Shown piece by piece: positions 1 to 8,410 of a DNA stretch of 64,000 bases. The stretch covers positions 219,633-283,632 of the forward strand of contig NZ_AWTC01000004.1 in assembly GCF_000497245.1 (NCBI RefSeq), in the 5' to 3' direction. The position numbers were made by a program, and so were the translations under genes. Each line of letters starts with the position of its first letter. The first letter of the stretch is position 1. The notes below the pieces were generated by a model. The model ran no database searches. It was not told the origin of the DNA and saw only the letters and a program-made list of their open reading frames with translations. The stretch is from Sporolactobacillus laevolacticus DSM 442 (GTDB lineage: Bacteria; Bacillota; Bacilli; Bacillales; Sporolactobacillaceae).

Positions 1-901
1 TCGTAACAATTGCAAGAAGGATGAAACCGAAGATGCCGGAAATGGCGACAGAAAGATAAACGCCCCATGGCGCTCTGACCTTCGGATCGATTGTTTCTTC
101 ACTGGTATGTGCGGAAGCGTCATATCCGGTCAATGTCCATTGCGCCTGCAGTAGGCCAACGAGAAAGGCAAACCAGTAAGGCATGCTGCCGCTTGTCATT
201 GTTGAGAAATTTGCATTGAAGAGATAGCCGACGTCGTGGTGCGGACCAAAAGCAGTGAGGACACCAATAATGATAAAGACACCGATGATATGATAGATCG
301 CTGAAAATGAGTTCAGTTTGGAAACGACATTGATACCGATATGGTTCAGCGTCGCGTGCATCAATAGAATGACGGCGTAGGTAATCAGTATTTGCACATG
401 TGTCGGATTGCCGAAGATCAAGGCAGAGGCGAAACCGGCACAGCCGAAGTCGATTCCGGCAACGATTGTGACTTGGCCGATGATATTGAGCCAACCGGTG
501 AACCAGCCCCATCTCGGTCCCCCCAGAATCGATGCCCAGTGATAGATTGCTCCGGATGTTGGAATAGATGACGTGAGTTCAGCCATTGCCGCAGCAATGA
601 ATAAAACAAACAGTGTAACGAGCGGCCAGCCGACACCCATGATTGCCGGTCCGCCCTGATTAAATCCGTAGCCGTATAGCGTTACTGCGCCGGTTAGAAT
701 AGAAATGATTGAAAATGAGACGGCGAAGTTTGAAAAGCCGCCCATGTCTCGCAACAATTCCTGTTTATAGCCGAACGACTTAAGATCCTCAGATGAAACA
801 TTTTGAGCTCTGGCTCCCTGAACGGAACGGTTTGCCTTGAAAATAATGGCAAACATGACGACAAGTAGGATCAAGTTCACCAGAATACCGAATAGCAGCA
901 T
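1..901 (-). CDS. APC-superfamily permease (partial, 3' end outside window)
   Basis: Translating the minus strand from ATG at 901 gives 300 residues without a stop, running off the left edge. An AAAGGAG ribosome binding site lies 10 nt upstream of the ATG. The protein has several hydrophobic segments and family-typical stretches such as GGFSNFAVSFSIISILTG (about residues 54-71) and AELTSSIPTSGAIYHWAS. These resemble the amino acid/choline transporter branch of the APC superfamily, whose known members carry amino acids, GABA, choline or ethanolamine. It is divergent from eutA with a 350-bp shared upstream region, so ethanolamine or a related amine is the likely substrate. That substrate is inferred from context; amino acid or GABA transport is equally compatible with the sequence. 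Confidence 0.85.
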   Translation of the reverse strand, partial: MLLFGILVNLILLVVMFAIIFKANRSVQGARAQNVSSEDLKSFGYKQELLRDMGGFSNFAVSFSIISILTGAVTLYGYGFNQGGPAIMGVGWPLVTLFVLFIAAAMAELTSSIPTSGAIYHWASILGGPRWGWFTGWLNIIGQVTIVAGIDFGCAGFASALIFGNPTHVQILITYAVILLMHATLNHIGINVVSKLNSFSAIYHIIGVFIIIGVLTAFGPHHDVGYLFNANFSTMTSGSMPYWFAFLVGLLQAQWTLTGYDASAHTSEETIDPKVRAPWGVYLSVAISGIFGFILLAIVT

Positions 902-1251
902 ACACAAGGAACTCCTTTGTTTTGGAATAATTGTTAATTACGGCTGCACTACCTATATCGTTATGATTTATAAAATAATACATAAAATTCCGAATTTAAT
1001 AGACGGATTTTCGGAGCAACGGTTATTCTTTTTAGATGAAGCATTTCAATGACTGAGGAGCTAAAACATACACGTTCACTCGTTAACTATCATCTTTTTG
1101 TGTTACATCACCTTACATTCATAGGAAAAAATAAGTTTTTTTTGTTCTTTCGACGATTAAATGAGTTAAAATGAACACTAAAAGTAACGTTTTCTAACAT
1201 GCATTAAATGATAGCATATCTTGGTATTTCTGCAACACATTAATTTGGCAA
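902..1251. other. Divergent intergenic region between permease and eutA
   Basis: 350 bp, AT-rich, with no open frame that looks coding. It must carry the promoters of the permease (minus strand) and eutA (plus strand). I found no convincing -35/-10 pair with normal spacing, no sigma-54 GG-N10-GC element and no adenosylcobalamin riboswitch core. Confidence 0.5.
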
Positions 1252-2712
1252 ATGGAGAGGAATGAATCGAAGTTGGAAAGTGCCGTTTTAAGTGTGGGTA
1301 TAGACATTGGAACGTCGACAACACAATTGGTTCTGACCAGGTTGACGATTCAAAACAAGGCTTCCTCGTTTTCAGTTCCGAGCATTGTCATCTCAAAGAA
1401 AGAAATCATCTATCAAAGTGGTATTATTTTTACCCCTTTATTGGATGGGTACACCATTGATTATTCGCGCATTGCGCAATTTGTCTCTCAGGAATACCTG
1501 AAAGCGGGAATTGATAGGCAAACGATACAGATGGGTGCGATTATCATAACAGGTGAAACGGCCCGTAAGGAAAATGCGGAGAGAGTCATCCAGACCCTAA
1601 GCCATGATGCCGGGGATTTTGTCGTTGCGACAGCAGGGCCTGACTTGGAAGGTATTCTGGCAGCAAAGGGTGCGGGAGCTGGTAAGTATTCTAAGGAAAA
1701 AAAAGTCCCGGTTATTAACCTTGATATTGGCGGGGGGACCACGAATCTGGCTGCGCTGGATGGTGATCAGGTTCTGGATACCGCCTGCTTCGATGTAGGC
1801 GGTCGGTTAATCAGAATTAATCCGACCAGCTTGGAAGTGAGCTATATTGCCCCGAAAATCAAGCATTTAATTCACCAGTTGAACCTCGGGCTTCTTGAGG
1901 GCAGCGTGCTGCAATCGGCAGAACAGCTGAATCCGATTATTGATGTGTTGGTACACGTGCTGGAGAACAGTGTCGGAATTGGTGAAAGGAATCCTTTTTT
2001 CGATCTCTTCATCACGAATCACGATTTTTCCAAACTGAATCCTTCACTGATCCGGTCGATCACTTTCTCGGGCGGTGTGGCGGACTGTATGGCGCAGGAT
2101 GATCCCCAAAATCCGTTCGGCTACGGCGATATTGGGTTGCTATTAGGTCGCAAGCTTCGAGAATCGCTGATTTTTGAGCATAAAACGGTTGTTCATTCGC
2201 GTGAAACCATTCGAGCCACTGTTGTGGGGGCGGGATCCTATTCAGTTACTGTCAGTGGAAGTACCATTTCCTATACGCAGAATGTGCTCCCGATTCGAAA
2301 CATTCCGGTTCTTCATCTTGCTGTCGAAAATGCGAAGTTGGATACTGACAGGCTTGCGGCCCGCATAAAAAATCAGCTGGAGATTTTTCGTATTCATGGA
2401 GTGCTTTCAAATGTGGCTATTTACATTACTGGATTAAACAGCCCATCGTTTGCGCAACTTCAATCTTGCGCGAGAGGAATCAGATTGGGTGCTGAAGAGT
2501 TAATCAAAAAAGGAGTTCCGCTGATTGTGGTGACAAATGAGGATGTCGCCAAGGCTCTCGGTCATAGCCTATTTACTTATCTGCCGCGAAAGTACCCGTA
2601 TGTCTGTATCGACCGCATTAGAGCGGCAAGCGGTGATTATATCGATATCGGTGAGCCGGTTGCTCATACGGCGGTTCTGCCAGTCAGTGTTAAAACATTG
2701 CTATTTAATTAA
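1252..2712 (+). CDS. eutA: Ethanolamine ammonia-lyase reactivating factor EutA
   Basis: 486 residues. EutA is an actin/Hsp70-fold ATPase that releases damaged cobalamin from ethanolamine ammonia-lyase so the holoenzyme can be rebuilt in the cytoplasm. The N-terminal phosphate-binding stretch VGIDIGTSTTQLVLTRL (about 15-31), the second one DIGGGTTNLAALDGD (about 158-172) and the later FSGGVADC are typical of this fold and of EutA. It precedes eutB by 18 nt, so co-transcription is likely. The start is uncertain. ATG 1252 has no ribosome binding site of its own. The GGAGAGG at 1254-1260 would instead serve TTG 1273, which begins the conserved part of the protein (LESAVLSVGIDIG). Identity is firm; only the first seven residues are in doubt. 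Confidence 0.93.
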   Translation: MERNESKLESAVLSVGIDIGTSTTQLVLTRLTIQNKASSFSVPSIVISKKEIIYQSGIIFTPLLDGYTIDYSRIAQFVSQEYLKAGIDRQTIQMGAIIITGETARKENAERVIQTLSHDAGDFVVATAGPDLEGILAAKGAGAGKYSKEKKVPVINLDIGGGTTNLAALDGDQVLDTACFDVGGRLIRINPTSLEVSYIAPKIKHLIHQLNLGLLEGSVLQSAEQLNPIIDVLVHVLENSVGIGERNPFFDLFITNHDFSKLNPSLIRSITFSGGVADCMAQDDPQNPFGYGDIGLLLGRKLRESLIFEHKTVVHSRETIRATVVGAGSYSVTVSGSTISYTQNVLPIRNIPVLHLAVENAKLDTDRLAARIKNQLEIFRIHGVLSNVAIYITGLNSPSFAQLQSCARGIRLGAEELIKKGVPLIVVTNEDVAKALGHSLFTYLPRKYPYVCIDRIRAASGDYIDIGEPVAHTAVLPVSVKTLLFN

Positions 2713-2730
2713 ATTAACGAGGTGGTTTAA

Positions 2731-4101
2731 ATGATATTAAAGACCATGCTGACCGGACAGGTGTATGCATTTGATTCGGTGAAAGAGGTTCTAGCAAAGG
2801 CTAATGAAGAAAAATCAGGTGACCAGTTGGCCGGGGTCGCCGCAAAAAGTGCTCAAGAGCGTGTGGCTGCCAAAATTGTACTCGCTCAATTAACGCTCAA
2901 CGACCTTTATAATAATCCTGCCGTGCCTTACGATGACGATGAAGTGACGCGCACGATAATTGATGGTGTGAACCAGAGGATTTATCAATCGATAAAAAAT
3001 TGGACGGTTGAAGATTTGCGCGAATGGCTGCTATCCGATGCGGCGACAAACCTTGAGATTCAGCGGATTTCAAGAGGATTGACTTCTGAGATGGTGGCGG
3101 CTGTCTGTAAGCTGATGACCAATATGGACTTAATTTACGCGGCAAAAAAGATACATATTGAAAAAACTGCAAACACGACGATCGGTCGTTCGGGGACATT
3201 CTCATCACGTCTTCAGCCGAATCATCCGACCGATGATCTGAACGGGATTATGGCTTCGGTCATGGAAGGCCTCAGCATGGGTGCAGGCGATGCAGTGATC
3301 GGTCTGAATCCAGTTAATGATTCGGTAGACAGTGTGCGGGACATATTGAACAAATTTGAGGAGTTCCGAAGTAAATGGGCTATTCCGACTCAGACGTCTG
3401 TGCTCGCCCACATAACGACACAAATGGAGGCGGTAAGAAAAGGCGCGCCTGCCGGATTAATTTTTCAATCGATCGCGGGCTCTGAAAAAGCGAATACCGC
3501 TTTCGGAATTAATCGAAGTATGTTGGCCGAAGCCCGGCAGCTTGCAGCAGAACAGGGGCAGGCTTGGGGACCGAATGTGATGTATTTCGAAACCGGTCAG
3601 GGTTCTGAATTATCGTCTGAAGCAAATTTTGGCGCCGATCAGGTGACGATGGAAGCCCGGTGTTATGGGTTCGCACGAGTGTTCGATCCATTTCTTGTGA
3701 ATACGGTGGTCGGCTTTATTGGCCCAGAATACTTGTATGACGCCAAACAAGTGATTCGTGCGGGGCTGGAGGATCATTTTATGGGTAAATTAACCGGGCT
3801 TTCCATGGGATGCGACGTTTGCTATACGAACCATATGAAAGCGGACCAAAATGATGCTGAAAATCTAACCGTACTCTTGGCTTCTGCGGGCTGCAACTAT
3901 ATCATGGGCGTTCCCCATGCAGATGACGTGATGCTGAACTATCAGTCAACGGGATTTCAGGAGACGGCAACGATTCGCGAATTATTTGGTCTTCATCCGA
4001 TCAAAGAATTTGAGGATTGGATGGAAAAAATAGGGATATCAGAGAATGGACATTTATCAGAGCGTGCCGGTGATGCATCGATCTTTCTGGAACGGGTCTA
4101 A
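2731..4101 (+). CDS. eutB: Ethanolamine ammonia-lyase large (catalytic) subunit EutB
   Basis: 456 residues, the usual EutB length. With EutC it forms the adenosylcobalamin-dependent enzyme that converts ethanolamine to acetaldehyde and ammonia. The sequence follows the family throughout: an N-terminal TGQVYAFDSVKEVLAKANE segment, GRSGTFSSRLQPNHPTDDL and MEGLSMGAGDAVIGLNPV in the middle, the FGINRSMLAEA and YFETGQGSELS segments, and a C-terminal GLSMGCDVCYTNHMKADQND. A GAGGTGG ribosome binding site precedes ATG 2731. It lies 18 nt after eutA and 33 nt before eutC. No frameshift or missing block is visible. Confidence 0.97.
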   Translation: MILKTMLTGQVYAFDSVKEVLAKANEEKSGDQLAGVAAKSAQERVAAKIVLAQLTLNDLYNNPAVPYDDDEVTRTIIDGVNQRIYQSIKNWTVEDLREWLLSDAATNLEIQRISRGLTSEMVAAVCKLMTNMDLIYAAKKIHIEKTANTTIGRSGTFSSRLQPNHPTDDLNGIMASVMEGLSMGAGDAVIGLNPVNDSVDSVRDILNKFEEFRSKWAIPTQTSVLAHITTQMEAVRKGAPAGLIFQSIAGSEKANTAFGINRSMLAEARQLAAEQGQAWGPNVMYFETGQGSELSSEANFGADQVTMEARCYGFARVFDPFLVNTVVGFIGPEYLYDAKQVIRAGLEDHFMGKLTGLSMGCDVCYTNHMKADQNDAENLTVLLASAGCNYIMGVPHADDVMLNYQSTGFQETATIRELFGLHPIKEFEDWMEKIGISENGHLSERAGDASIFLERV

Positions 4102-4134
4102 AATTTTTTCTCAAATGCTGAGGAGATGAATCAT

Positions 4135-4929
4135 ATGGAAAAAGAAAATGAGCAGATACTAAGTGATATTTCTCAAATCAATATGCGCGAACAACTTCTT
4201 GTTCCAAATCCGAATAACCGTGAAGGCTATATGAAAATAAAATCCTTCACGCCGGCGCGGCTCGGTCTCTGGCGCTGCGGACCAAGATATAAAACGCAGT
4301 CGATCCTGAGATTCAGAGCAGACCATGCAGCGGCTCAAGACTCTGTCTTTTCTTATGTCAATCCAGAGCTGATAAAAGTAATGCAATTTATTGCGATCCA
4401 AACGTTTTGCCAGTCAAAGGATGAGTACCTGACGCGTCCGGATTTAGGCCGCCGTTTTTCAAAAGAGAATGAGGAGAAAATTAAGCAGCAAATTACCGGT
4501 CATCCGAAAATTCAGCTTGTCGTCGGTGATGGTTTAAGTTCCGCAGCTATTGAAGCGAATATCAAGGAGATCATCCCTTCGATTAAGCAAGGATTAAATT
4601 ACTATGGTCTAGACTGTGAAAAACATATCTTTGTCAAATATTGCCGGGTAGGCGTGATGGACCAGGTCGGTGAAATCACCGATGCTGATGTCGTGTGCAT
4701 GTTGATCGGCGAGCGGCCGGGATTGGCGACTGCTCAGTCAATGAGCGCCTATATCGCTTATCGACCAACCATGGGGATGCCCGAGATGAGGCGGACAGTC
4801 GTGTCGAATATTCATGCGCAGGGAATACCCCCTGTCGAAGCAGGCGCATATATCAGCGAACTTCTTTACAAAATGCTGAACTATAAAAAGTCAGGCCTTG
4901 ATTTAAAAGCGGTTGAAAATGGTAATTAA
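4135..4929 (+). CDS. eutC: Ethanolamine ammonia-lyase small subunit EutC
   Basis: 264 residues from ATG 4135. EutC is the light subunit of ethanolamine ammonia-lyase and helps bind the adenosylcobalamin cofactor at the EutB interface. Family-typical stretches are [18 protein letters not shown], the [12 protein letters not shown]-like segment (here [13 protein letters not shown]), [15 protein letters not shown] and [22 protein letters not shown] 4126 opens the same frame but directly abuts the GAGGAG at 4120-4125. The ATG at 4135 has the normal 9-nt spacing and is preferred. It is last of the tight eutABC series and is followed by a degenerate repeat array. Confidence 0.96.
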   Translation: MEKENEQILSDISQINMREQLLVPNPNNREGYMKIKSFTPARLGLWRCGPRYKTQSILRFRADHAAAQDSVFSYVNPELIKVMQFIAIQTFCQSKDEYLTRPDLGRRFSKENEEKIKQQITGHPKIQLVVGDGLSSAAIEANIKEIIPSIKQGLNYYGLDCEKHIFVKYCRVGVMDQVGEITDADVVCMLIGERPGLATAQSMSAYIAYRPTMGMPEMRRTVVSNIHAQGIPPVEAGAYISELLYKMLNYKKSGLDLKAVENGN

Positions 4930-4935
4930 AAAGCA

Positions 4936-5060
4936 ATTCGGTCGTTGTTTACGATATTCCGGTCGTCGTTCTGAATAATTCGGTCGTTATCGCGAATAAT
5001 CCGGTCAATATTCGATATAATCCGGCCGTTGCAAAAGATAATTCGGTCATTACCTAATCT
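4936..5060. repeat. Degenerate direct-repeat array, six units of 20-22 bp
   Basis: Six imperfect head-to-tail units with the pattern AATYCGGTCGTT followed by about nine variable bases. They start near 4936, 4956, 4978, 4998, 5019 and 5040. The period is about two helical turns. The array fills the gap between eutC and the adenosyltransferase and creates a false N-terminal extension in the downstream frame. Similar-period arrays with different core sequences occur at 45215-45299 and 62884-62956. Confidence 0.85.
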
Positions 5061-5100
5061 GCTCAGACGTAATTTGATGAAAGGGAAGGAGAAACGGAGT

Positions 5101-5649
5101 ATGAAGCTATATACGAAGCGTGGAGATCAGGGGAGCACTCAATTGATTGGTGGCAGCAAGGTTTCAAAAGATGACAAGCAAGTTATAGCTTACGGGACTA
5201 TGGACGAATTGAACGCCTGGCTGGGCTATACCATTACGTGTTGCAGCGATCGGGAAGCTCTCTTTATCAATGAATTGCAGGAAATCCAGCAATCTCTATT
5301 CGATGCAGGACATGACCTGGCAACGCCTTCTAATCATCCCGCCTACATTTTTAATGAAAAACACGTGGAATGGCTCGAGCAGAGGATTGACTTTTACAGC
5401 GCCCATTCTCCGGAAATCAGGCAATTTATTCTTCCAGGCGGCAGTCGCGTGGCTGCAGTCCTGCACGTTGCACGTACGATAACTCGAAGGCTGGAGCGGC
5501 AAATCGTCGCTCTACAAAAAGAAACATCAATAAATGGATCAGTTTTAAAATATGTCAATCGATTATCCGACTATTTCTTTGCTGCGGCAAGATATGCCAA
5601 CGTATTAAACAATATCGATGATGTTTTCTATGATAATGGTAGAAAATAA
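5101..5649 (+). CDS. PduO-type ATP:cob(I)alamin adenosyltransferase
   Basis: 182 residues from ATG 5101. The enzyme transfers the adenosyl group of ATP to cob(I)alamin, making the adenosylcobalamin that ethanolamine ammonia-lyase needs. The protein starts with the family N-terminus KLYTKRGDQGSTQLIGGSK. It carries the arginine-rich helix ARTITRRLERQIV (about residues 123-135) and the C-terminal YVNRLSDYFFAAARYAN (about 152-168), both characteristic of the PduO-type trimeric enzymes rather than EutT or CobA types. The frame is open from 5029, but that extension translates the repeat array. AAGGAG at 5087-5092 lies nine bases before ATG 5101. Its position directly after eutABC fits a role in cofactor supply. 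Confidence 0.94.
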   Translation: MKLYTKRGDQGSTQLIGGSKVSKDDKQVIAYGTMDELNAWLGYTITCCSDREALFINELQEIQQSLFDAGHDLATPSNHPAYIFNEKHVEWLEQRIDFYSAHSPEIRQFILPGGSRVAAVLHVARTITRRLERQIVALQKETSINGSVLKYVNRLSDYFFAAARYANVLNNIDDVFYDNGRK

Positions 5650-5861
5650 TATCATTAGATATTAACAGGGTGAAAAATGCTATTTGAACATGACCAACTA
5701 TTTTATCTAGCGTAAAAAAATTAAAAAGATGACTAGAGGTTATGAACATCTTTCAATCTTAGTTAACGCATTTTGAATTGAATTTCAGTTTAACAAGATG
5801 TAGAACTTGTCTTCAAAGTGAAATATTTTTGATCCGGCAAACAATATCAAAATAACCATAA

Positions 5862-5894
5862 AAAATCTCTTTCTGTTGCTTAGAAAGGGATTTT
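5862..5894. terminator. Intrinsic terminator-like hairpin after the eut block
   Basis: 13-bp stem (AAAATCTCTTTCT with AGAAAGGGATTTT, one G-U pair) around a 7-nt loop. On the plus strand it ends in TTTT; on the minus strand the run of T is longer, so it may act in both directions. It lies about 210 bp after the adenosyltransferase stop. Confidence 0.6.
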
Positions 5895-6162
5895 AAGTGT
5901 TCATCCGCTTACTTTGATGTGAAAGCATATTCACGGTGCGGCCGTTTTATTGCTTTATTGTCATTGATGTTCGCTAAAGTATCAGGAAGTGAAGAGAAGC
6001 ACTAGGCATGATATACGTGTTATAAACTTTTATTTTTTCGAGGAAGAGTGAGGATGATTATTTAATCACTGGCTGAACCTCTTCCATCATTACACCAGAA
6101 AAACATATTCAGTACTAAAGTTTCTATTGATTTAATGAGCGTTGAGTCATCTACCAAAAAAG

Positions 6163-6193
6163 ATCCGACCGCAATTTATGGCCGGATTTTCTT
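6163..6193 (+). terminator. Possible intrinsic terminator
   Basis: ATCCGACC at 6163-6170 pairs with GGCCGGAT at 6180-6187 with one mismatch, flanked by A-rich sequence upstream and TTTTCTTT downstream. No gene immediately precedes it, so its target transcript is unclear. Confidence 0.45.
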
Positions 6194-6428
6194 TGCTTCG
6201 GGAACTTCCTTTTATTTTGCTGCCCTCTAAACAGCAGCGTAGATGCTGCAATAATTGATGTTTATTCCGTTCAATCAAAGCAATAGTTGATTTTCTGATA
6301 TGAAGTCCGTTGTCAATTGTTCAGTTATTGTTCACATGCCATAAACCTAATTGTATTAGGCTAAGATTATCTGCAACACTTACATACTTGCCAGGTCCAA
6401 TGTGCTGGTGATCATTAGAAGATTAAAG

Positions 6429-6456
6429 TGGACTATTTGACTAACAAATTTATGAT
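6429..6456 (+). promoter_or_regulatory. Candidate sigma-A promoter for pgaCD
   Basis: TGGACT at 6429-6434 and TATGAT at 6451-6456 separated by 16 bp, about 85-110 bp before the pgaC start. The match is moderate. No c-di-GMP riboswitch is recognisable in this leader, unlike the cellulose operon. Confidence 0.4.
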
Positions 6457-6566
6457 AATAGGTAATTTTGGGGGATGCCAAAAGATTGATAAAATTAGAG
6501 AAAAATATAGAATAAAGAAAGGGAAAAAGTCGATTATTGAATGATTTTATGGAGAAGAGCGATAAG

Positions 6567-7811
6567 ATGGTTTTTTTAAGTTTTTTTGTTGGTATATTTT
6601 CTCAATTTGTTTTTTTCTATCCGTTTATTATGTCTTTGTTCTGGATGGCAGGAGCACTTTTGTTTTTTATTTACCGGGAGCGACATGAATCAATTGATTT
6701 TGATCATATAGACTGGCCGATGGTGAGTTTTTTGGTTCCCTGCTATAACGAGGAATCCACAATAAGCGAAACGATACGTCATCTATCGGAAATGCCCTAT
6801 CCAAAAAAGGAAATTATTGCTGTCAACGATGGCAGTACGGACCAGACAGAACATGTTTTGGAAAATCTGGCTGGTCAATACAAAGAACTGCGTGTAATTA
6901 ATTGTAAAGAAAATTGTGGTAAAGCAAATAGTTTGCATCTCGCTTGTCATGCATCTAGTGCAGAATATTTAATTTGCATTGATGCTGATGCCATATTAGA
7001 TCCGAATGCAGCTTATTATCTTGTTTATCATTTTATTCACAAAGGTGAGCGTGTTGGTGCCGTTACAGGGAACCCGCGTGTACGTAACCGGAGTTCATTG
7101 CTCAGCAAGCTACAGATTATTGAGTATGCATCAATTATTGGTTCAATAAAACGGACTCAGCGCATCATTGGCAAGGTGATGACTGTTTCTGGTGTCGTTG
7201 CTGCTTTCCGTAAAAAAGCACTTATTGATGTTGGTTTGTGGGATCGCGATATGATTACAGAGGATATTGCTGTTTCATGGAAACTTCAGCGTCATTTCTG
7301 GGATATTCGCTATGAACCTAGAGCACTCTGTTGGATGCTGGTTCCGGAAACAATTCGTGGGATATGGAAACAACGCGTACGTTGGGCTCAAGGAGGAGAG
7401 GAAGTTCTGTTGAGACACTGGAAAATTTTTCTCGATTGGAGACAAAGAAGAATTTGGCCAATTTATCTTGAACAAGCAGCAAGTGTCTTCTGGTCTTTTT
7501 CCTGGATTATACTAATGATCTGGAAGCAGATTACTGCTCATTCATGGGAGGAACATGTAATTTGGCTATCATTAACTTCATTTGTGTTGGTAGCAATGAG
7601 TTTTCTTCAATTGATTTCAGCCACTTTGATGGATTCGAAGCATGACAATGTCCGGCAATATCTTATTTGGTCATGCTGGTATCCGGTTTTTTATTGGATA
7701 TTAAGCACATTTGTTGTAATTGCTGCGCTTCCAAAAGCTGTTCGATCACGAATTAAAGGAGGGTATGCGGTGTGGTCAAGTCCGGATCGAGGGATAGGCA
7801 GGAATCTCTAA
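6567..7811 (+). CDS. pgaC: Poly-beta-1,6-N-acetylglucosamine synthase, PgaC/IcaA type (GT2)
   Basis: Membrane processive glycosyltransferase that polymerises UDP-GlcNAc into PNAG. An N-terminal hydrophobic segment ends in FIYRERHES, closely like enterobacterial PgaC. The GT-A core follows with VPCYNEE, AVNDGSTDQTEHVL, the DxD in LICIDADA, the TED motif in MITEDIAVSWKLQ and QRVRWAQGGEEVLLRHW (QxxRW). Two or three C-terminal membrane spans follow, and the protein ends VWSSPDRGIG, again like PgaC. The start is chosen at ATG 6567 because GGAGAAG lies nine bases upstream; TTG 6537 and ATG 6549 are in frame but have poor sites. It overlaps pgaD by 40 bp. No PgaA, PgaB or IcaB partner is in the window. 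Confidence 0.92.
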   Translation: MVFLSFFVGIFSQFVFFYPFIMSLFWMAGALLFFIYRERHESIDFDHIDWPMVSFLVPCYNEESTISETIRHLSEMPYPKKEIIAVNDGSTDQTEHVLENLAGQYKELRVINCKENCGKANSLHLACHASSAEYLICIDADAILDPNAAYYLVYHFIHKGERVGAVTGNPRVRNRSSLLSKLQIIEYASIIGSIKRTQRIIGKVMTVSGVVAAFRKKALIDVGLWDRDMITEDIAVSWKLQRHFWDIRYEPRALCWMLVPETIRGIWKQRVRWAQGGEEVLLRHWKIFLDWRQRRIWPIYLEQAASVFWSFSWIILMIWKQITAHSWEEHVIWLSLTSFVLVAMSFLQLISATLMDSKHDNVRQYLIWSCWYPVFYWILSTFVVIAALPKAVRSRIKGGYAVWSSPDRGIGRNL

Positions 7812-8230
7812 TTATTGAACACAATTCATCATTTTGGAAACGGTTGCTGAGTATCTTACTAACCGCAATAGTCTGGCTATACGGATTGATTGTTTTTTTG
7901 CTGTTTTTTACAGCTATTTTTCATCTCAAGTGGATAACTATTGATCGGATTAAATTGCTGCTTCATATTAATGATTCGTCTCTTCAGATGTTCTTTACTT
8001 TAGGTGTGATTTTGTGGTTTATATTCTTTATAACGCTTTGGATCTGGCGTTTCTATAATAAACGCCGGTTTGGGCCGTTAACCCGCAGAAAATATCCGTC
8101 CCCAGCTACAGATGAAGAAATATGTGCACTTGGACTGATTTCTGAAAAGGATTATAAACTTCTTAAGAATGGTCAAACTGTTAGTTTTGAATCCAATCCA
8201 ATTTGTTCGCTTTATGGAGAAGATCGATAA
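7772..8230 (+). CDS. pgaD: PgaD-like accessory subunit of PNAG synthase
   Basis: 152 residues from GTG 7772, with an excellent AAAGGAGGG site at 7757-7765 lying inside pgaC. Two membrane spans (about residues 24-50 and 70-90) precede a cytoplasmic tail with RRFGPLTRRKYPSPATDEEI and a short helical end. That architecture and tail resemble PgaD, which in E. coli forms a c-di-GMP-responsive complex with PgaC. The 40-bp overlap with pgaC suggests coupled translation. The assignment rests on membrane topology, the tail motif and position; whether this pair binds c-di-GMP cannot be told from sequence alone. Confidence 0.82.
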   Translation: MVKSGSRDRQESLIIEHNSSFWKRLLSILLTAIVWLYGLIVFLLFFTAIFHLKWITIDRIKLLLHINDSSLQMFFTLGVILWFIFFITLWIWRFYNKRRFGPLTRRKYPSPATDEEICALGLISEKDYKLLKNGQTVSFESNPICSLYGEDR

Positions 8231-8336
8231 AACTTCACAATTTCAAGCTGCATATGATTATTTTGCAGGTAAAAAAGTAGAAGCTCACATTGATTCTCCG
8301 CTTTCACTTGAAACAACTGCATCGCTCAATAAATAA
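8214..8336 (+). CDS. Possible 40-residue ORF overlapping the end of pgaD
   Basis: Starts at ATG 8214, 17 bp before the pgaD stop, in another frame, and reads through most of the pgaD-rbsK gap with a protein-like composition (MEKIDKTSQFQAAYDYF...). There is no ribosome binding site in front of it. It could be a translationally coupled small protein, a former C-terminal extension of PgaD separated by a frameshift, or chance. I do not recognise it. Confidence 0.25.
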   Translation: MEKIDKTSQFQAAYDYFAGKKVEAHIDSPLSLETTASLNK

Positions 8337-8345
8337 TTCCAATAC

Positions 8346-8382
8346 CATAGAATCGAGTGTTTTGCTTGATTCTATGATTTTT
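8346..8382 (+). terminator. Intrinsic terminator after pgaCD
   Basis: CATAGAATC at 8346 pairs with GATTCTATG ending at 8376, followed by ATTTTT. It separates the PNAG pair from the ribokinase gene. Confidence 0.75.
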
Positions 8383-8410
8383 ACATTGAAGAAACGGGTG
8401 ATGATTTATT

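Larger units (their letters stand above)
5650..6536. other. Long intergenic region between eut block and pgaC
   Basis: 887 bp with no convincing gene. It holds two hairpins scored separately (5862-5894 and 6163-6193), an inverted GGAAGAG/CTCTTCC pair around 6042-6107, a short CCTAAT/ATTAGG hairpin near 6351-6365 and a candidate promoter for pgaC. A 35-codon open stretch ending near 6005 was seen but matches nothing I recognise. Confidence 0.5.

Noticed and set aside
1215-1250. Possible sigma-54 promoter (TTGGTATTTCTGCA) before eutA
   Set aside because: GG to GC spacing is 7 instead of the required 10 bases.
4936-5060. CRISPR array
   Set aside because: Units are degenerate, contiguous and lack constant repeats with unique spacers; no cas genes.
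5029-5100. N-terminal extension of the adenosyltransferase
   Set aside because: It translates the 21-bp repeat array and has no ribosome binding site; AAGGAG serves ATG 5101.
5895-6005. Possible gene remnant of about 35 codons
   Set aside because: No match to any family I can recall; likely chance open frame.
6200-6536. Second c-di-GMP riboswitch in the pgaC leader
   Set aside because: Neither the c-di-GMP-I nor the c-di-GMP-II conserved core is present.
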